DNA from: Pseudomonadota bacterium
GTDB lineage: Bacteria; Pseudomonadota; Gammaproteobacteria; Steroidobacterales; Steroidobacteraceae
Length of the DNA: 62,733 nt
Reading direction: 5' to 3'
NCBI GenBank assembly: GCA_021792555.1
Contig: JAJYUL010000018.1
Location: forward strand, 1-62,733
The notes under the pieces are model-generated. The model was given only the letters and a program-made list of their open reading frames with translations, did not search any database and was not told where the DNA came from. Positions 29,043 through 39,362 of the stretch are shown here, one piece after another. Each line of letters starts with the position of its first letter. Position 1 is the first letter of the stretch. Made by a program: the position numbers and the translations under genes.

Positions 29043-32009
29043 ATGTTCCTTCGATTTACCCACCGTCTCACCGCAGGCCGGTCATTGCTGATTGCGGCCG
29101 TCGGCCTCGCCGCGCTTGGTCTCGCCGCGTGCGGCGCCAAGCATTCGATGCCGCGCAAGACAGCCAATGCGGTGGCGGGTCCGGTGGGCACGCCGGCGGA
29201 TTGCCCCTGGCTCAACCGGCAGCTGCCGATCGCCCGGCGGGTGGCGATGATCATGAGCAAGATGACCCTGGCCGAGGAGATCGGACTGGTCGAGGGACAC
29301 GGCATGCACCCCTATGTGGGCGACATCGTAGAGAACGCGGCGCTCTGCCTGCCGCCGATGGGGCTCGAGGACGGGCCGAACGGTGTCGGAGACGGACTGA
29401 CCGGCGTCACCCAGCTGCCGTCGGGCGCATCGCTCGCCGCGACCTTCTCGCGCAGCCTCGCCTATCGGTACGGGCAGGTGATCGGCGCCGAGCAGGCCGC
29501 CAAGGGAGCGGCCGTCGACCTCGGACCGACCGTCAATATCGACCGTGATCCGCGCTGGGGTCGCGAGTTCGAAAGCCTCGCAGAGGATCCGCGCCTGGCG
29601 GGTGCGCTTGCCGCTGCCGAAATCCGTGGCATCCAGAGCCAGGGGACCATCGCCCAGGTCAAGCATTTCGATGCCTACAACCAGGAGACGAACCGCAATA
29701 CCTCGAAGGACCAGGTCATCGTCTCCCGGCGTGCGCTGGAGGAGATCTATATGCCGGCCTTCCGCACGGCGATCCGTGACGGAAGGGTCGGCTCGATCAT
29801 GTGCTCCTACGCGACCGTGAACGGACACTACAGCTGTCAGAGCCGTTATTTGCTCACCGGCGTGCTGCGCGGGGAGTGGAACTTCGACGGGTTCGTCACG
29901 ACCGATTGGTTTGCTCTGCATGGCCTCTCGGGGGCCAAGGCCGGCACCGACCTCGAGGAGCCGCTCAGCCGCTTCTTCGGTGCGCCACTGCACGATGCGG
30001 TCGCCCACGGCGCGGTGCCGCGGGCCGTGCTCAACACGATGGTCGCGCCGATTCTTCGTCAGATGTTCCGCTTCGACTTCTTCAATCACCCGCGGCCCGC
30101 CTCGATCACCGCGGTCGCGACCACGGGCGCACACCAGGCCCTGTCGACCCAGGTGGCCGAAGCGGGCACCGTTCTCCTGAAGAACGAGGATCACCTGCTG
30201 CCGCTCTCGAGCGCCGCAACGATCGCGGTGATTGGTCCGGCCGCTTCGGCGCAGGTTGCCTACGGCGGCGGCGGCAGCGCCCACGTCATCCCATCGGCGA
30301 CGATCAGCCCCCTCGCGGGCATCGAGGCGCTCGCCGGCGCTTCCAGGATCGAGTATGCGCAGGGCCTGCCGACCGATGCGCAGCTTACGGCGATCCCGGC
30401 CGCGGACCTCTCGAGGATCCCTCCCGGAGCGAATCGTGACGGGTCCTATTCGGCGACACTGCGGCCGCCGCAAACCGGCACCTACATCATCGGCCTCACC
30501 AACGCGTGCCAGTGCTTCAGCCTCGGGAGCCTGGCCATCGACGGCAGGACGCTCATCAACAATCCCGGCACGCCCCCGGTCGCGACCTACTCGGTTGCCG
30601 TTCATCTGAACAAGGGCGAGGCCTATCAGCTCACCGTGACGGGCCCCCGCACCATGATGGCGCCGGCGCCGAAGAAGTCGAAGAAAACGGTCAGGCAGAC
30701 CGGCCTGCCGGCCAGCGTGCTCACGTGGGCGACCCCCTCGACCGTGCGTGCCGATATCCAGGAGGCCGTGGCGGCGGCCAAGTCCGCGCGCGTGGCGGTG
30801 GTGGTGGTGGCCGATGATACGGAGAGCGAGGGTGCCGATCGGCCCGATCTGCGCCTGCCTTCTGCGCAGAACGCGCTGGTGAGCGCAGTGGCCGCGGCCA
30901 ATCCGCATACCGTCGTCGTCGTGCAGGCCGGCGCGCCGATTGCCATGCCCTGGCTCGATCGGGTGCCCGCCATCCTGGACACTTGGTATCCGGGCCAGAC
31001 CGACGGGGCGGCGCTCGCCAATGTGCTGTTCGGCAAAGTCGACCCGAGCGGTCATCTGCCGGTGACCTTCCCCCTGAGACTCGCTGACGCGCCAACTGCA
31101 GATCCCGCGCGTTTTCCGGGCATCGACGGCAAGGTTCATTACTCGGAAGGGCTCCTGGTCGGCTATCGCTGGTACGACGCACGGCACATCAAGCCGATGT
31201 TCCCCTTCGGCTTCGGACTGTCCTACACGCGGTTCCACTACAGCGCGCTGCATTTGAGCCGCACTCACGTCGACGGCGTAACGCCGATCCGAGTGAGCGC
31301 GCGCGTGACCAATGTCGGACACGTAGCGGGCACGGATGTCGCGCAGCTGTATCTCGGCATGCCGGCTGCGACCGGCGAGCCGCCGCGCATCCTGGTCGGT
31401 TTCCAGCGCGTGACGCTCGCGCCCGGGCAGTCGAAGGTGGTCCACTTCCTCATCGCGCCGCGCGAGCAATGGTGGTGGGGTCGGGGAGGCTGGACCGAGA
31501 CCGCCGGGATCTACCGGGTCTATGTGGGCGACTCCTCGGCACTCGCCGATCTGCCGCTGACCGCACGCTACACGATGACCCGGTCGGTCGGCGACCGGCA
31601 GGTGACGGTCTCGGCGCCGAAAACCTTCAAGCCGGGCACCCGCGCCGTCGTGCGTGTCTCGCTCAGTGCCGGCGGTGATGAAACGCTGCATGGGGTGACG
31701 CTGAGCCTGAAGGCGCCTGGCGGCTGGCAGGTCGTGCCGCTCGGCCGCGCGGCGCGCGATGCGCTGGCGCCGCGCGAAGCGGATTCGGCGAAATTTGCGG
31801 TGACGCCGCCGGCCTGGGCGGTCGCGCAGTACGTGACGCTCTACGGCACGGCCGATCTGTCGCCCGATGCGTGCGCCGGTGAGCACACTCAGCCAGGCAG
31901 ACTCACTGCCCGGGCATCCGATCATCATCGCCGCCCGATGGCGTCTGACGGGGCGCAGTGCGGCGCCGTTCGCCGCCACGGCGGTGCGACTGTTCTTCTC
32001 GGACCGTAA
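29043..32009 (+). CDS. Glycoside hydrolase family 3 lipoprotein with PA14 insert
   Basis: About 988 residues from an ATG at 29043 preceded by AGGAG. A lipoprotein signal ends in LAAC (C30). The GH3 N-terminal barrel has the KHF motif at 207-209 and the nucleophile D288 in FVTTDWF. A PA14-like insert (RDGSYSATLRPPQTGTYIIG) sits in the second domain, followed by fibronectin-III-like and NEW3-like modules. Probably a periplasm- or surface-anchored beta-glucosidase or related exo-enzyme. The last 50 or so residues are rich in Arg and low in domain signal, so the C-terminus may be frameshifted. It is separate from the sulfoquinovose island. Confidence 0.88.
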   Translation: MFLRFTHRLTAGRSLLIAAVGLAALGLAACGAKHSMPRKTANAVAGPVGTPADCPWLNRQLPIARRVAMIMSKMTLAEEIGLVEGHGMHPYVGDIVENAALCLPPMGLEDGPNGVGDGLTGVTQLPSGASLAATFSRSLAYRYGQVIGAEQAAKGAAVDLGPTVNIDRDPRWGREFESLAEDPRLAGALAAAEIRGIQSQGTIAQVKHFDAYNQETNRNTSKDQVIVSRRALEEIYMPAFRTAIRDGRVGSIMCSYATVNGHYSCQSRYLLTGVLRGEWNFDGFVTTDWFALHGLSGAKAGTDLEEPLSRFFGAPLHDAVAHGAVPRAVLNTMVAPILRQMFRFDFFNHPRPASITAVATTGAHQALSTQVAEAGTVLLKNEDHLLPLSSAATIAVIGPAASAQVAYGGGGSAHVIPSATISPLAGIEALAGASRIEYAQGLPTDAQLTAIPAADLSRIPPGANRDGSYSATLRPPQTGTYIIGLTNACQCFSLGSLAIDGRTLINNPGTPPVATYSVAVHLNKGEAYQLTVTGPRTMMAPAPKKSKKTVRQTGLPASVLTWATPSTVRADIQEAVAAAKSARVAVVVVADDTESEGADRPDLRLPSAQNALVSAVAAANPHTVVVVQAGAPIAMPWLDRVPAILDTWYPGQTDGAALANVLFGKVDPSGHLPVTFPLRLADAPTADPARFPGIDGKVHYSEGLLVGYRWYDARHIKPMFPFGFGLSYTRFHYSALHLSRTHVDGVTPIRVSARVTNVGHVAGTDVAQLYLGMPAATGEPPRILVGFQRVTLAPGQSKVVHFLIAPREQWWWGRGGWTETAGIYRVYVGDSSALADLPLTARYTMTRSVGDRQVTVSAPKTFKPGTRAVVRVSLSAGGDETLHGVTLSLKAPGGWQVVPLGRAARDALAPREADSAKFAVTPPAWAVAQYVTLYGTADLSPDACAGEHTQPGRLTARASDHHRRPMASDGAQCGAVRRHGGATVLLGP

Positions 32010-32048
32010 CGGTGCACTCGGTCGATCACTGAGGCGGCGCCTCGGCCG

Positions 32049-32074
32049 GTCCCGCCGGATTTCTCCGGCGGGAC
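32049..32074 (+). terminator. Hairpin after the GH3 gene
   Basis: GTCCCGCCGGA and its exact reverse complement form an 11-bp stem with a TTTC loop, 39 bp after the stop. No T-run follows. Likely transcript end of the GH3 gene. Confidence 0.5.
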
Positions 32075-32283
32075 CCGCTCAGAGCGCGTGTGTCCGGCGA
32101 GGGTACTCTGAGCGCGGCTGATGCCTGTCATCTCGAGGCAGGCTCGGGTGATCGGAATTGAGTGACCCAAAGCGCATAATCGGCTGACGTTGCGAATTTC
32201 CGCGGAACAGTTGCTCCCGGCGACGGGCCACCGCGCCGGAGCCTGATCGGGATTCGGGCATACGAACTCCCCGTCCGTTAACG

Positions 32284-33699
32284 ATGACGCACCATTCGAC
32301 GATCCGCTACAGAGCCCGAATGAACACGCTCGCCGCACTCGCCCGTGACCTCGACGCTGGCGCAACCACGAGTCGCCGGCTGGTCGAGGAGTGCCTCACC
32401 CGGATCGGCGACCCCTGCGGCGAGGGGGCGCGGGTCTTCCTGAAGGTTCATGCCGAGGCCGCCCGGGCGGCGGCGGACTATTACGACCGCCTGCGGGCTC
32501 AGGGGGCGGCGCTCAGCCCCTGGTCGGGCATTCCCGTCTCGGTCAAGGATCTGTTCGATATGGCGGGCGATGTCACCACCGCCGGATCTCGAGTGCTGCT
32601 CGGGCAGCCGCCCGCCCGCCGGGACTGCGCTGCGGTCGCGCGTCTGAGGGCCGCCGGCTTCATCCCGATCGGGCGGACGAACATGACCGAGTTCGCATAC
32701 TCGGGGCTCGGACTGAACCCGCACTACGGCACGCCGCTCAACCCGTTCGACCGGCCAGGGCGGCGCGCCCCGGGCGGCTCGTCGGCCGGCGCGGCCGTCT
32801 CGATTACGGATGAGATGGCATACGGGGCGCTCGGAACGGATACCGGCGGCTCGTGCCGGATACCGGCGGCCTTCTGTGGGATCGTGGGATTCAAGCCGAC
32901 GGCACGCAGGGTGCCCCTCTCGGGGGTATTTCCGCTTGCTGAGTCTCTCGACTCGGTCGGGCCGCTCGCCGCGAGCGTCGAGTGCTGTGCCACGCTCGAT
33001 GCCGTGCTCGCGGATGAGCCGACGGCCGTGCTCCACGCCGCCGGACTGCGTGCACGGCGATTCGCTGTTCCCACGCGGTATGTTCTCGACTCGCTCGATG
33101 CGCATGTGGCGCGCAGCTTCGAGCGTGCGATTCAGCAATTGCGCATCGCGGGGGCGGCGGTCGACGAAATCCCCCTGTCGGAGCTCGAGGAGCTGCCCGC
33201 CATCAACCGCAAGGGCGGCTTGCCCGCCGCGCAAGCGTACGCCGTCCATCGCGAGCGCCTCGAGTCCGACGGCGCACGTTACGATCCGAGGGTGTCGCGT
33301 CGCATCCTGGGTGGGCGGGAGCAGAGCGCCGCGGACTATCTCGAGCTCATCCGTGCGCGGACTGACCTGCAACGCCGCCTCGAGGAGTCGCTCGGGGGAT
33401 TCGATGCGGCCGTTCTGCCGACGACGCCGATCATTGCTCCGCGTCTGGAGGATCTGGAGTCGGACGAGAGCTACCTGCGGACCAATCAGCTGGTGCTGCG
33501 CAATACGGCCGTGGCCAACTTCCTCGATCGTTGCGCCGTCTCGATTCCCTGCCACGAGCCCGGCGCTGCGCCGGTGGGCCTGATGCTCATGGGCGCGCGC
33601 GGGGCCGATCGGCGGTTATTGGCATTGGCGGCGGCCGTTGAGGCTCGGGTCTCGCCGGTACGATGGTCTGGGGCCGTGGCGCGGGAACCCTCATGCTGA
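32284..33699 (+). CDS. Amidase signature family enzyme
   Basis: A 471-residue amidase. The Ser-cisSer-Lys triad is K88 (SVKDLFD), S166 (GGSSAGAAV) and nucleophile S190 (DTGGSCRIPA). The family includes GatA, acylamidases and allophanate hydrolase; the absence of gatB/gatC nearby and a solitary position argue against GatA. The substrate cannot be told. The ATG at 32284 gives an extra 12 residues over the ATG at 32320, which may be the true start (MNTLAALARDLDAGATTSRR). Confidence 0.85.
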   Translation: MTHHSTIRYRARMNTLAALARDLDAGATTSRRLVEECLTRIGDPCGEGARVFLKVHAEAARAAADYYDRLRAQGAALSPWSGIPVSVKDLFDMAGDVTTAGSRVLLGQPPARRDCAAVARLRAAGFIPIGRTNMTEFAYSGLGLNPHYGTPLNPFDRPGRRAPGGSSAGAAVSITDEMAYGALGTDTGGSCRIPAAFCGIVGFKPTARRVPLSGVFPLAESLDSVGPLAASVECCATLDAVLADEPTAVLHAAGLRARRFAVPTRYVLDSLDAHVARSFERAIQQLRIAGAAVDEIPLSELEELPAINRKGGLPAAQAYAVHRERLESDGARYDPRVSRRILGGREQSAADYLELIRARTDLQRRLEESLGGFDAAVLPTTPIIAPRLEDLESDESYLRTNQLVLRNTAVANFLDRCAVSIPCHEPGAAPVGLMLMGARGADRRLLALAAAVEARVSPVRWSGAVAREPSC

Positions 33700-33839
33700 C
33701 TCGGGAGGGATGATTCGAACGGCACGCGCCGTGCGACATCCGCGGCCGAAGCGCAGATGAGCGCCGCTCGTGCGGCCGTCGTAGCGAAGGCCGAGCCGAG
33801 AAATCCGCCGGGTATGGGCTTGCGCGCGAGGGGACATGC

Positions 33840-34292
33840 ATGGACCGACCGGACTTGCACGATGAGGGCGTTCCTGCCCGACGGCCGCGATTGGTGTCCG
33901 TTGCGGTGGCGCTGCAGGCGGCCAGCTTCCTGCTCCTCAGCGCAAACCTCGCCACGGCACGGGGGTGGGCGCGTCCCGGCCCTCCCGTGCTCTCGGCCGC
34001 GCTCTGCCTCGCTGTCGGGGCGCTATGCCTGTTGGGGCTGTGGCGGCGGCACAATGCGGTTCGCCTGCTGACCCTCCTGTATGACGAGCTGCTCGGCCTG
34101 TCGGCAAGCTACGTATTGGTTTTCATGCTGTTGCGGGCCCGGCTGTTCGCGCCGCTGCCGATGCATGACGGAACCGCGACCGTCGCATCTTGCGCGGGGC
34201 AAATTCTGCTCACCGTCGCGGTCATCGTGATCCTGCGGCGCACCGGCGTGCGGCGCTGGTACAAGAGCCGCCCTGCGCGGATGCCAGAATGA
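33840..34292 (+). CDS. Hypothetical four-helix membrane protein
   Basis: A 150-residue protein with about four hydrophobic segments (roughly 20-40, 48-66, 80-97 and 118-135) and a basic C-terminal tail. Not recognised as a known family. Its 3' end faces the cbpM gene. It is preferred over overlapping frames because of its clear membrane pattern and Lys/Arg distribution, but there is no strong ribosome site. Confidence 0.5.
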   Translation: MDRPDLHDEGVPARRPRLVSVAVALQAASFLLLSANLATARGWARPGPPVLSAALCLAVGALCLLGLWRRHNAVRLLTLLYDELLGLSASYVLVFMLLRARLFAPLPMHDGTATVASCAGQILLTVAVIVILRRTGVRRWYKSRPARMPE

Positions 34293-34363
34293 CCCGCCCG
34301 GCGCGATTGCGGCGGGTGAGGCGCCCGTTGCCCGACAGTCGAATCTGCGGACCGGCGCGTGCC

Positions 34364-34687
34364 CTACTGCGGGGCCAGCCGCGCCAGCCGCTCGAGCTCG
34401 CGTTCGAGCTCGCGCTGTGTGTCCAGCAGATCGATCACGAGCGCCGCGCCGCTCGCATTGACGCCAAGATCGCGCATCAGGCGGCCCGCCATCGCCAGGC
34501 GCGGCAGCGCCGCCGCCGGCAGCTGCCATTGTTCCGGGCTGTGGCCTCGCGGTGCGATCAGGCCGAGGTCGGCGAACTCGATGACCGCCTCGAGATCCAG
34601 CCGGCACAGCCGGCAGATCTCCCCCGCCGCGAGCCAATCGTCATCGCTCACCAGGCAGACGTCATAGGTCTGCACGATGTTGCTCAT
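34364..34687 (-). CDS. cbpM: Chaperone modulator CbpM
   Basis: A 107-residue MerR-like small protein that begins shortly after the cbpA stop (4 bp). The pattern LAAGEICRLCRLDLEAVIEFADLGLI and a C-terminal coiled segment (LDTQRELERELERLARL) is that of CbpM, which binds the J-domain of CbpA and blocks its co-chaperone activity. The gene pair cbpA-cbpM is a widespread operon. Cytoplasmic or nucleoid-associated. Confidence 0.85.
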   Translation of the reverse strand: MSNIVQTYDVCLVSDDDWLAAGEICRLCRLDLEAVIEFADLGLIAPRGHSPEQWQLPAAALPRLAMAGRLMRDLGVNASGAALVIDLLDTQRELERELERLARLAPQ

Positions 34688-34691
34688 GAGG

Positions 34692-35654
34692 TCACCTCTT
34701 CAGGTCGGCGCGCGGGTCGAAGCCGGCAAGCTTCGTACGCATCGTCTCGTACAACGCCCGCGCCTCGGGCGAAGAGGCCGGAGGCACAACCACTTTGAGC
34801 TGCACGTACGCGTCGCCGGGCGGCTGACCGGGTAGGCCGCGGCCCCGCAGCCGCAACTTCTGGCCGGACTGTGCGCCCGCGGGCACCTGCATGTCGACCG
34901 CGCCGCCGAGCGTCGGCACGGTGACCGTCGCCCCGAGTGCCGCCTCCCACGGCGCGATGGGCAAAGTCAACGTGACGTCTCGTCCCTCCAACTGATAGAG
35001 GCGGTGCGGGCGGACATGCACTTCCAGGTACAGATCCCCGGCGCGTCCGCCGCCCGGGGCCGCTTCGCCCTGCCCGGCGAGCCGGATGAGCTGGCCGTCG
35101 GCCACGCCTGCCGGAATGCTGACGCGCACCGTGTGCGTGCGCAGCTCGACGGTGCCGTCGGGCTTCACCTCGGGCCGCTTCAGTTCGAGCGTGCGGGTGC
35201 CGCCGCCGAAGGCCTCCTCGAGGTCGATGTCGATGCGCGCATGATGATCGCGTCCGCCGCGCGGCTGGCGCTGTGCGGAGGTCGCGAAGGGACTCGCGCC
35301 GCCGAACAGCGAAGAGAAGAAGTCGCTGAAGCCCTGCTCCTCGAACACGTGCGCGCCGCCGCCTCCCCGGGGGCCGCCGCCGCGGAACTCGAAGCCGCTC
35401 GTCCAGTCCGGCGGGGGCCGGAACTGCTGGCCGGACTTCCAGTCGCTGCCGAGCTGATCGTATGCCGCGCGCTTCTCCGGGTCTTTCAGGACCTCGTAGG
35501 CCTCTTGAACTTCCTTGAACTTCTGCTCGGCGTCTTTCTCCTTGCTGACGTCCGGATGATACTTGCGGGCGAGCCGGCGATAGGACTTCTTGATCTCCTC
35601 CGCCGTGGCCGTGCGGGCCACGCCCAGAACCTTGTAGTAATCCCGGTATTCCAT
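34692..35654 (-). CDS. cbpA: Curved-DNA-binding co-chaperone CbpA (DnaJ family)
   Basis: A 320-residue J-domain protein. The start at 35654 gives [20 protein letters not shown], with the HPD motif at 33-35; an upstream extension of the frame has no homology. A Gly/Phe-rich linker follows, then the two C-terminal beta domains with no zinc finger, as in CbpA rather than DnaJ. It stimulates DnaK and binds curved DNA. It is transcribed with cbpM and divergent from trxC, with a 120-bp gap. Confidence 0.92.
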   Translation of the reverse strand: MEYRDYYKVLGVARTATAEEIKKSYRRLARKYHPDVSKEKDAEQKFKEVQEAYEVLKDPEKRAAYDQLGSDWKSGQQFRPPPDWTSGFEFRGGGPRGGGGAHVFEEQGFSDFFSSLFGGASPFATSAQRQPRGGRDHHARIDIDLEEAFGGGTRTLELKRPEVKPDGTVELRTHTVRVSIPAGVADGQLIRLAGQGEAAPGGGRAGDLYLEVHVRPHRLYQLEGRDVTLTLPIAPWEAALGATVTVPTLGGAVDMQVPAGAQSGQKLRLRGRGLPGQPPGDAYVQLKVVVPPASSPEARALYETMRTKLAGFDPRADLKR

Positions 35655-35774
35655 GCGCGAGGCAGTCCTCGTGGAAAGGATTGAGGAAACGTTGACTGGG
35701 GACATGGGGGCGTCCGGCCCGAAGCCAAGCCCCCGCCCGCTTGAATCGGTCCCTCCCGGCCCCATACAGCAGGC

Positions 35775-36230
35775 ATGAACGCCGATACCCCCGTCACCGG
35801 CGCCGTTCTGGTGGCTTGCCCGAAGTGTCACTCCCTCGTTCGTGTCCCGGAGGCACGGGCGGGCGAGCATCCGAAGTGTCCCCGCTGCAAGGCGCCGATC
35901 CTCAGCGGCGAGCCGGTTGCCTTGGACCCGGTCTCGTTTGCCGCGCACGTCGAGCGCGCCACGCTGCCGGTGCTCGTGGATTTCTGGGCTCCGTGGTGCG
36001 GTCCGTGCCGCATGATGGCGCCGGTGCTCGACCGCGTGGCCGCGCAGCGCGCGACGGAGCTCCGGGTGGCGAAGGTCAACACGGACGAGCAGCCGCAACT
36101 GGCCGGGCGCTTCGGTATCCGCAGCATCCCCACCCTGATCCTGTTCCGTGAGGGACGTGAGCTCGCGCGCCAGTCCGGCGCGGTGGATGCCGGTACGCTC
36201 GGGCGCTGGCTGGAGCGCGCTCTGGTCTGA
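35775..36230 (+). CDS. trxC: Thioredoxin 2 (zinc-binding thioredoxin)
   Basis: A 151-residue thioredoxin with an N-terminal zinc site (C15, C18, C35, C38) and the active site WCGPC (C75, C78). The conserved cis-Pro follows in SIPTL. TrxC reduces disulfides in the cytoplasm and is induced by oxidative stress in enterobacteria through OxyR; no OxyR site was recognised here. Divergent from cbpA. Confidence 0.93.
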   Translation: MNADTPVTGAVLVACPKCHSLVRVPEARAGEHPKCPRCKAPILSGEPVALDPVSFAAHVERATLPVLVDFWAPWCGPCRMMAPVLDRVAAQRATELRVAKVNTDEQPQLAGRFGIRSIPTLILFREGRELARQSGAVDAGTLGRWLERALV

Positions 36231-36288
36231 AGCGTCGGCGGCCGGCGAGCCTGCCGGCGCGCCGAACATCACGTGCGGTGAGCGATGA

Positions 36289-37092
36289 TCAAGAGACACT
36301 TTCCGCGCTATAGCGGGCCAGCAGTCCCGTGCGCAGGGCGTAGCGGAACACCCGCGTGAAAAAATATCCCGCGAGCAGCACATAGAGCACGGCAAGCCCC
36401 GCGCCGAGCACGAGCTGGCCTGCCGGCAGAGCGTGCCCCGCGAGAATTCCCCGCATGCCCTGGAACACGTAGGCGGGCGGGAGCAGATGACCGACATCCT
36501 GCATCCAGCGCGGCAGCGTCGAGAGCGGATAGAAGACCCCGACGAACGGCGAGAGCAGCGCGGGCATCGGCCAGACCAGCCACTCCGACGCCGGCCCGAG
36601 GCGCAGCACGAGGGCGCTCGCGAGAACGCCCAGCGCGATCCCGAAGGCGAACAGGACGAGCAGGAAGGGAATGAGCATCAGGCCGAGGGAGAAGAACGAC
36701 AGCCCGAACACGCTCGTGGCGAGCACGAGCATCACGATCAGGCCGACGGTGCTGGTGCCGATGCTCGTGATCACGAGCCCCGCGATATATTCGGGAGTGG
36801 TGAGCGGCGTGGCGAACAGGTTGAGGAAATTCCTCGACCAGACATCCTCCAGGAACGCCGTGCTCACGCCCTGCATGATGCGGGTGAAGAAGTCCCACAA
36901 CAGCACCGCGCCGAGCAGGCTCGGCACATAGTTGAACCGTCCGGCGCTCATCAGGTTCAGGTACCGGGTGATGAATCCCCACACCACGATGTCGATCGCC
37001 ACCCAGGCGAACATCGGCAGCGCGCGCACCGGGCTGCCGCGGATCAGATAGAACTGGCGCAGCAGAATGCCGGCAACCGGACGGGCTCTCAA
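36289..37092 (-). CDS. ABC-2 type transporter permease
   Basis: A 267-residue membrane protein with six hydrophobic segments of the ABC-2/NodJ type. It overlaps the upstream ATPase gene by 4 bp (ATGA), so the two make one exporter. Such pairs export polysaccharides, lipids or drugs. The substrate is unknown and no sugar-polymer genes lie nearby. Confidence 0.85.
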   Translation of the reverse strand: MRARPVAGILLRQFYLIRGSPVRALPMFAWVAIDIVVWGFITRYLNLMSAGRFNYVPSLLGAVLLWDFFTRIMQGVSTAFLEDVWSRNFLNLFATPLTTPEYIAGLVITSIGTSTVGLIVMLVLATSVFGLSFFSLGLMLIPFLLVLFAFGIALGVLASALVLRLGPASEWLVWPMPALLSPFVGVFYPLSTLPRWMQDVGHLLPPAYVFQGMRGILAGHALPAGQLVLGAGLAVLYVLLAGYFFTRVFRYALRTGLLARYSAESVS

Positions 37093-37904
37093 ACCGTGCG
37101 CTCCAGGGTTTCGGCGAGCGGCTCGCGCGCCAGGCGGATGAACAGCTCCTCGAGCGTGGCCGCGCCATGCTCCGCCGGCAGCCGCCGCGGATCGCCCTCG
37201 AGCAGGATGCGGCCGTGCGACAGGAAGAGCACGCGGTCGCAGACCTCCTCGACTTCGTACATGTTGTGCGAGGTCCAGAGAATGCCGCAGTCCCCGTCGG
37301 TGGCCAGGCTGCGGATGCGCGCACGCACCGTCTGCGCCGCGGACGGGTCGAGCGAGGCGGTCGGCTCATCGAGCAGCAGCAGCTGCGGGTGATTCAGGAC
37401 TGCCTTGGCGAGCGCGACCCGCGTCTGCTCTCCCGAGGAGAGCACTCCGCACTTCGTGTCGCGCAGGGCCTCGAGGTCGAACTGCTCGATCAGCGCATCG
37501 GTGCGCGCGGCGAGGCGGGTCACCCCGTAGACGAGCCCGAAGAACTTCAGGTTCTGCTCCACGGTGAGATTGCCGGGCAGCGCGGCGTAGACGGCCGCGA
37601 AGTTCGCGCGGGCGAGGGCGCGCGACCGATGCTGCGCGAGGTCGATGCCCGCGATCCGGATGCCTCCGGAGGTGGGGCTCAGCAGCCCGAGAATCATATT
37701 GATGGTGGTCGTCTTGCCGGCGCCGTTCGGGCCGAGCAGGCCGACCACCTCGCGGCGGCGGACCTCGAAGGAGACCGCATCGACGGCGACGATTTCCGGA
37801 TATTGCTTGCGCAGATCCGCGATGCTGAGCACGACATCCCGGTCCGCCGTGTCTTCAGCGGCGTCGGGCAGCTGCCGGGGGAGGCTATCGGGGGCAACGG
37901 GCAT
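37089..37904 (-). CDS. ABC transporter ATP-binding protein (NodI/DrrA-like)
   Basis: About 271 residues from the ATG at 37904. Walker A is GPNGAGKTTT, the signature motif is LSSGEQTRVALAKAVLNHPQ, Walker B LLLLDEPTASLD, and the switch His is in ILWTSHNM. The frame is open further upstream but without homology. It energises the ABC-2 permease encoded next. No regulator is evident. Confidence 0.88.
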   Translation of the reverse strand: MPVAPDSLPRQLPDAAEDTADRDVVLSIADLRKQYPEIVAVDAVSFEVRRREVVGLLGPNGAGKTTTINMILGLLSPTSGGIRIAGIDLAQHRSRALARANFAAVYAALPGNLTVEQNLKFFGLVYGVTRLAARTDALIEQFDLEALRDTKCGVLSSGEQTRVALAKAVLNHPQLLLLDEPTASLDPSAAQTVRARIRSLATDGDCGILWTSHNMYEVEEVCDRVLFLSHGRILLEGDPRRLPAEHGAATLEELFIRLAREPLAETLERTV

Positions 37905-38231
37905 GGGTGCGCAAGATAGCAGCGTCACGCGCCGTGCGGGGCGGCAGGGGCTTCGCCGGCCGGGCGCATCGCCCGCGCGCCGGATGAATTGGCAACGCTG
38001 CCGACAAAGCTTACCGCGAACCGTGCCGGAACGGAAACGCGGGCGGCCCCCGGTGCGTCGAGGCCTGCCGCGGCACGCAGCCGGCACCTGTCGTGCGCGT
38101 ACGCGCGGCTCGAATGTCCGGGCAAGCGGGCCTCGGCGGTGCTCTCGCGCAAGCACGGCCCGTATTGCGCAGACGCCTGCAACTTTCTCAGCACGGGGGT
38201 GTTATTCAGGCACAACCGAGGAGAAACTGCC

Positions 38232-38432
38232 ATGAACACCGCCCGGAAACTGATCGCTGCCACGTTTGCCCTGATCGTCACGCTCGCTACCACCGCTCTG
38301 GTCTTCTCGCCCGTTGCGCTCGCGGATCGCGCGCCGGTCATGACGAGCGCGCAGAACTGGGCTGCGGCCGCCCCGCAGCACGAACTCAATGGCGCGAGCC
38401 GCCAGCGCGAGTCGGTTCGCGTCAATCGCTGA
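38232..38432 (+). CDS. Small secreted protein of unknown function
   Basis: A 66-residue protein preceded by GAGGAG. It begins with a clear Sec signal (MNTARKLIAATFALIVTLAT and on to about residue 31, ending VALA) and leaves a mature peptide of about 35 residues, rich in Ala, Gln, Asn and Arg. Not recognised as a known family. A long inverted repeat lies 80 bp after its stop and probably ends the transcript. Confidence 0.65.
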   Translation: MNTARKLIAATFALIVTLATTALVFSPVALADRAPVMTSAQNWAAAAPQHELNGASRQRESVRVNR

Positions 38433-38511
38433 TCGTCCGGCGCATCCGCGCACGTGAGTGATGCCGGATGCGCCACGGCGAGCCATGGCGGATCCCACCC
38501 ATGCCCCGAGG

Positions 38512-38571
38512 GGAGCGAGCGGTTCAGCCGGCCGTGAGGGGACACGCCGGCGCCGCTGAACCGCTCGCTCC
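38512..38571. repeat. Inverted repeat with 17-bp perfect arms
   Basis: The arms 38512-38528 and 38555-38571 are exact reverse complements (GGAGCGAGCGGTTCAGC on the left) around a 26-base loop that can pair further. It sits between two genes for small secreted proteins. No T-run follows. It may be a transcript-end hairpin or a solo repetitive palindrome. Confidence 0.6.
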
Positions 38572-38811
38572 ACGCGCGCCGTGCCGGATGTCGCGTCTGC
38601 TTTGCGCACCGTGCGGAAAACACCCACACCACGAAGAGCGGCGCTTTGGCGCCCGCCGCTTGATCCGTTTTCTTGCCGAGCCTCCGGCAATGCCGACACC
38701 TGGACTGTAACGGCTCTGTTACATACCCCCATGATGGGATTACTTATTCACGGCAGCGGGTTGCCGGGATAGCGTGCCGCGTGCGGGTCAATCGAACAGA
38801 GGTGAGGTGTC

Positions 38812-39237
38812 ATGAGCACTGTGTTCCGTTATGTGATGATGGCGCTGGGCGCAGTTGCGCTCGCTCTGGCGAGCGCCGTCAGCTTCGCGCAGTCGAACCA
38901 GGAGCTGCCCGAGATCACCGTAAAGGCGGAGACGCCGGTTGTGCGGGACGGGTTCGACGCGAACCACCGTCCCGTGGAAATCGTGGAGCTCTCGCGCCGC
39001 GTGGGCTACGCGGACCTGAACGTCGGTACGCACAGCGGTGCGGTCGAGCTGCAGAAGCGGGTCGAGATGGCAGCCAAAGTGGTCTGCGACGAGCTCGAGC
39101 GCAGCTATCCCAACTCGACCGAAAGCGATCTACAGGCCGGAACGTGCGTGCAGGAAGCGATCAACAGCGCCAAGGGCGAGGTGGACGCCGCGATCGCCGC
39201 GGCGGAAAAGGCGCATCAGGGCGAAGGGCAGCAGTAG
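38812..39237 (+). CDS. UrcA family protein
   Basis: A 141-residue exported protein with a signal peptide (about 1-26, ending FAQS). The conserved UrcA pattern is visible: VEIVELSRRVGYADLNVGTHSG followed by AAKVVCDELE and a second Cys in QAGTCVQEA, probably a disulfide. UrcA proteins are common in Caulobacterales, Sphingomonadales and some Gammaproteobacteria; their role is unknown. The start follows a GAGGTG ribosome site. Confidence 0.85.
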   Translation: MSTVFRYVMMALGAVALALASAVSFAQSNQELPEITVKAETPVVRDGFDANHRPVEIVELSRRVGYADLNVGTHSGAVELQKRVEMAAKVVCDELERSYPNSTESDLQAGTCVQEAINSAKGEVDAAIAAAEKAHQGEGQQ

Positions 39238-39362
39238 CGGCCCCGTACGCGCTCCGTCTGCGCGCGAAACGCGTCAGCGACGGGCGCGGTACCGAGTGCG
39301 GCTGCGCGGGGCGTGTTCGTGATGCGAGCACGCGCTCGCTGCTCTCGGCGCGCAGTGCCGGG

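Noticed and set aside
29082-31979. Long open frame antisense to the GH3 gene
   Set aside because: GC-rich codon mirror of a well-supported gene; Arg/His-rich product with no domain.
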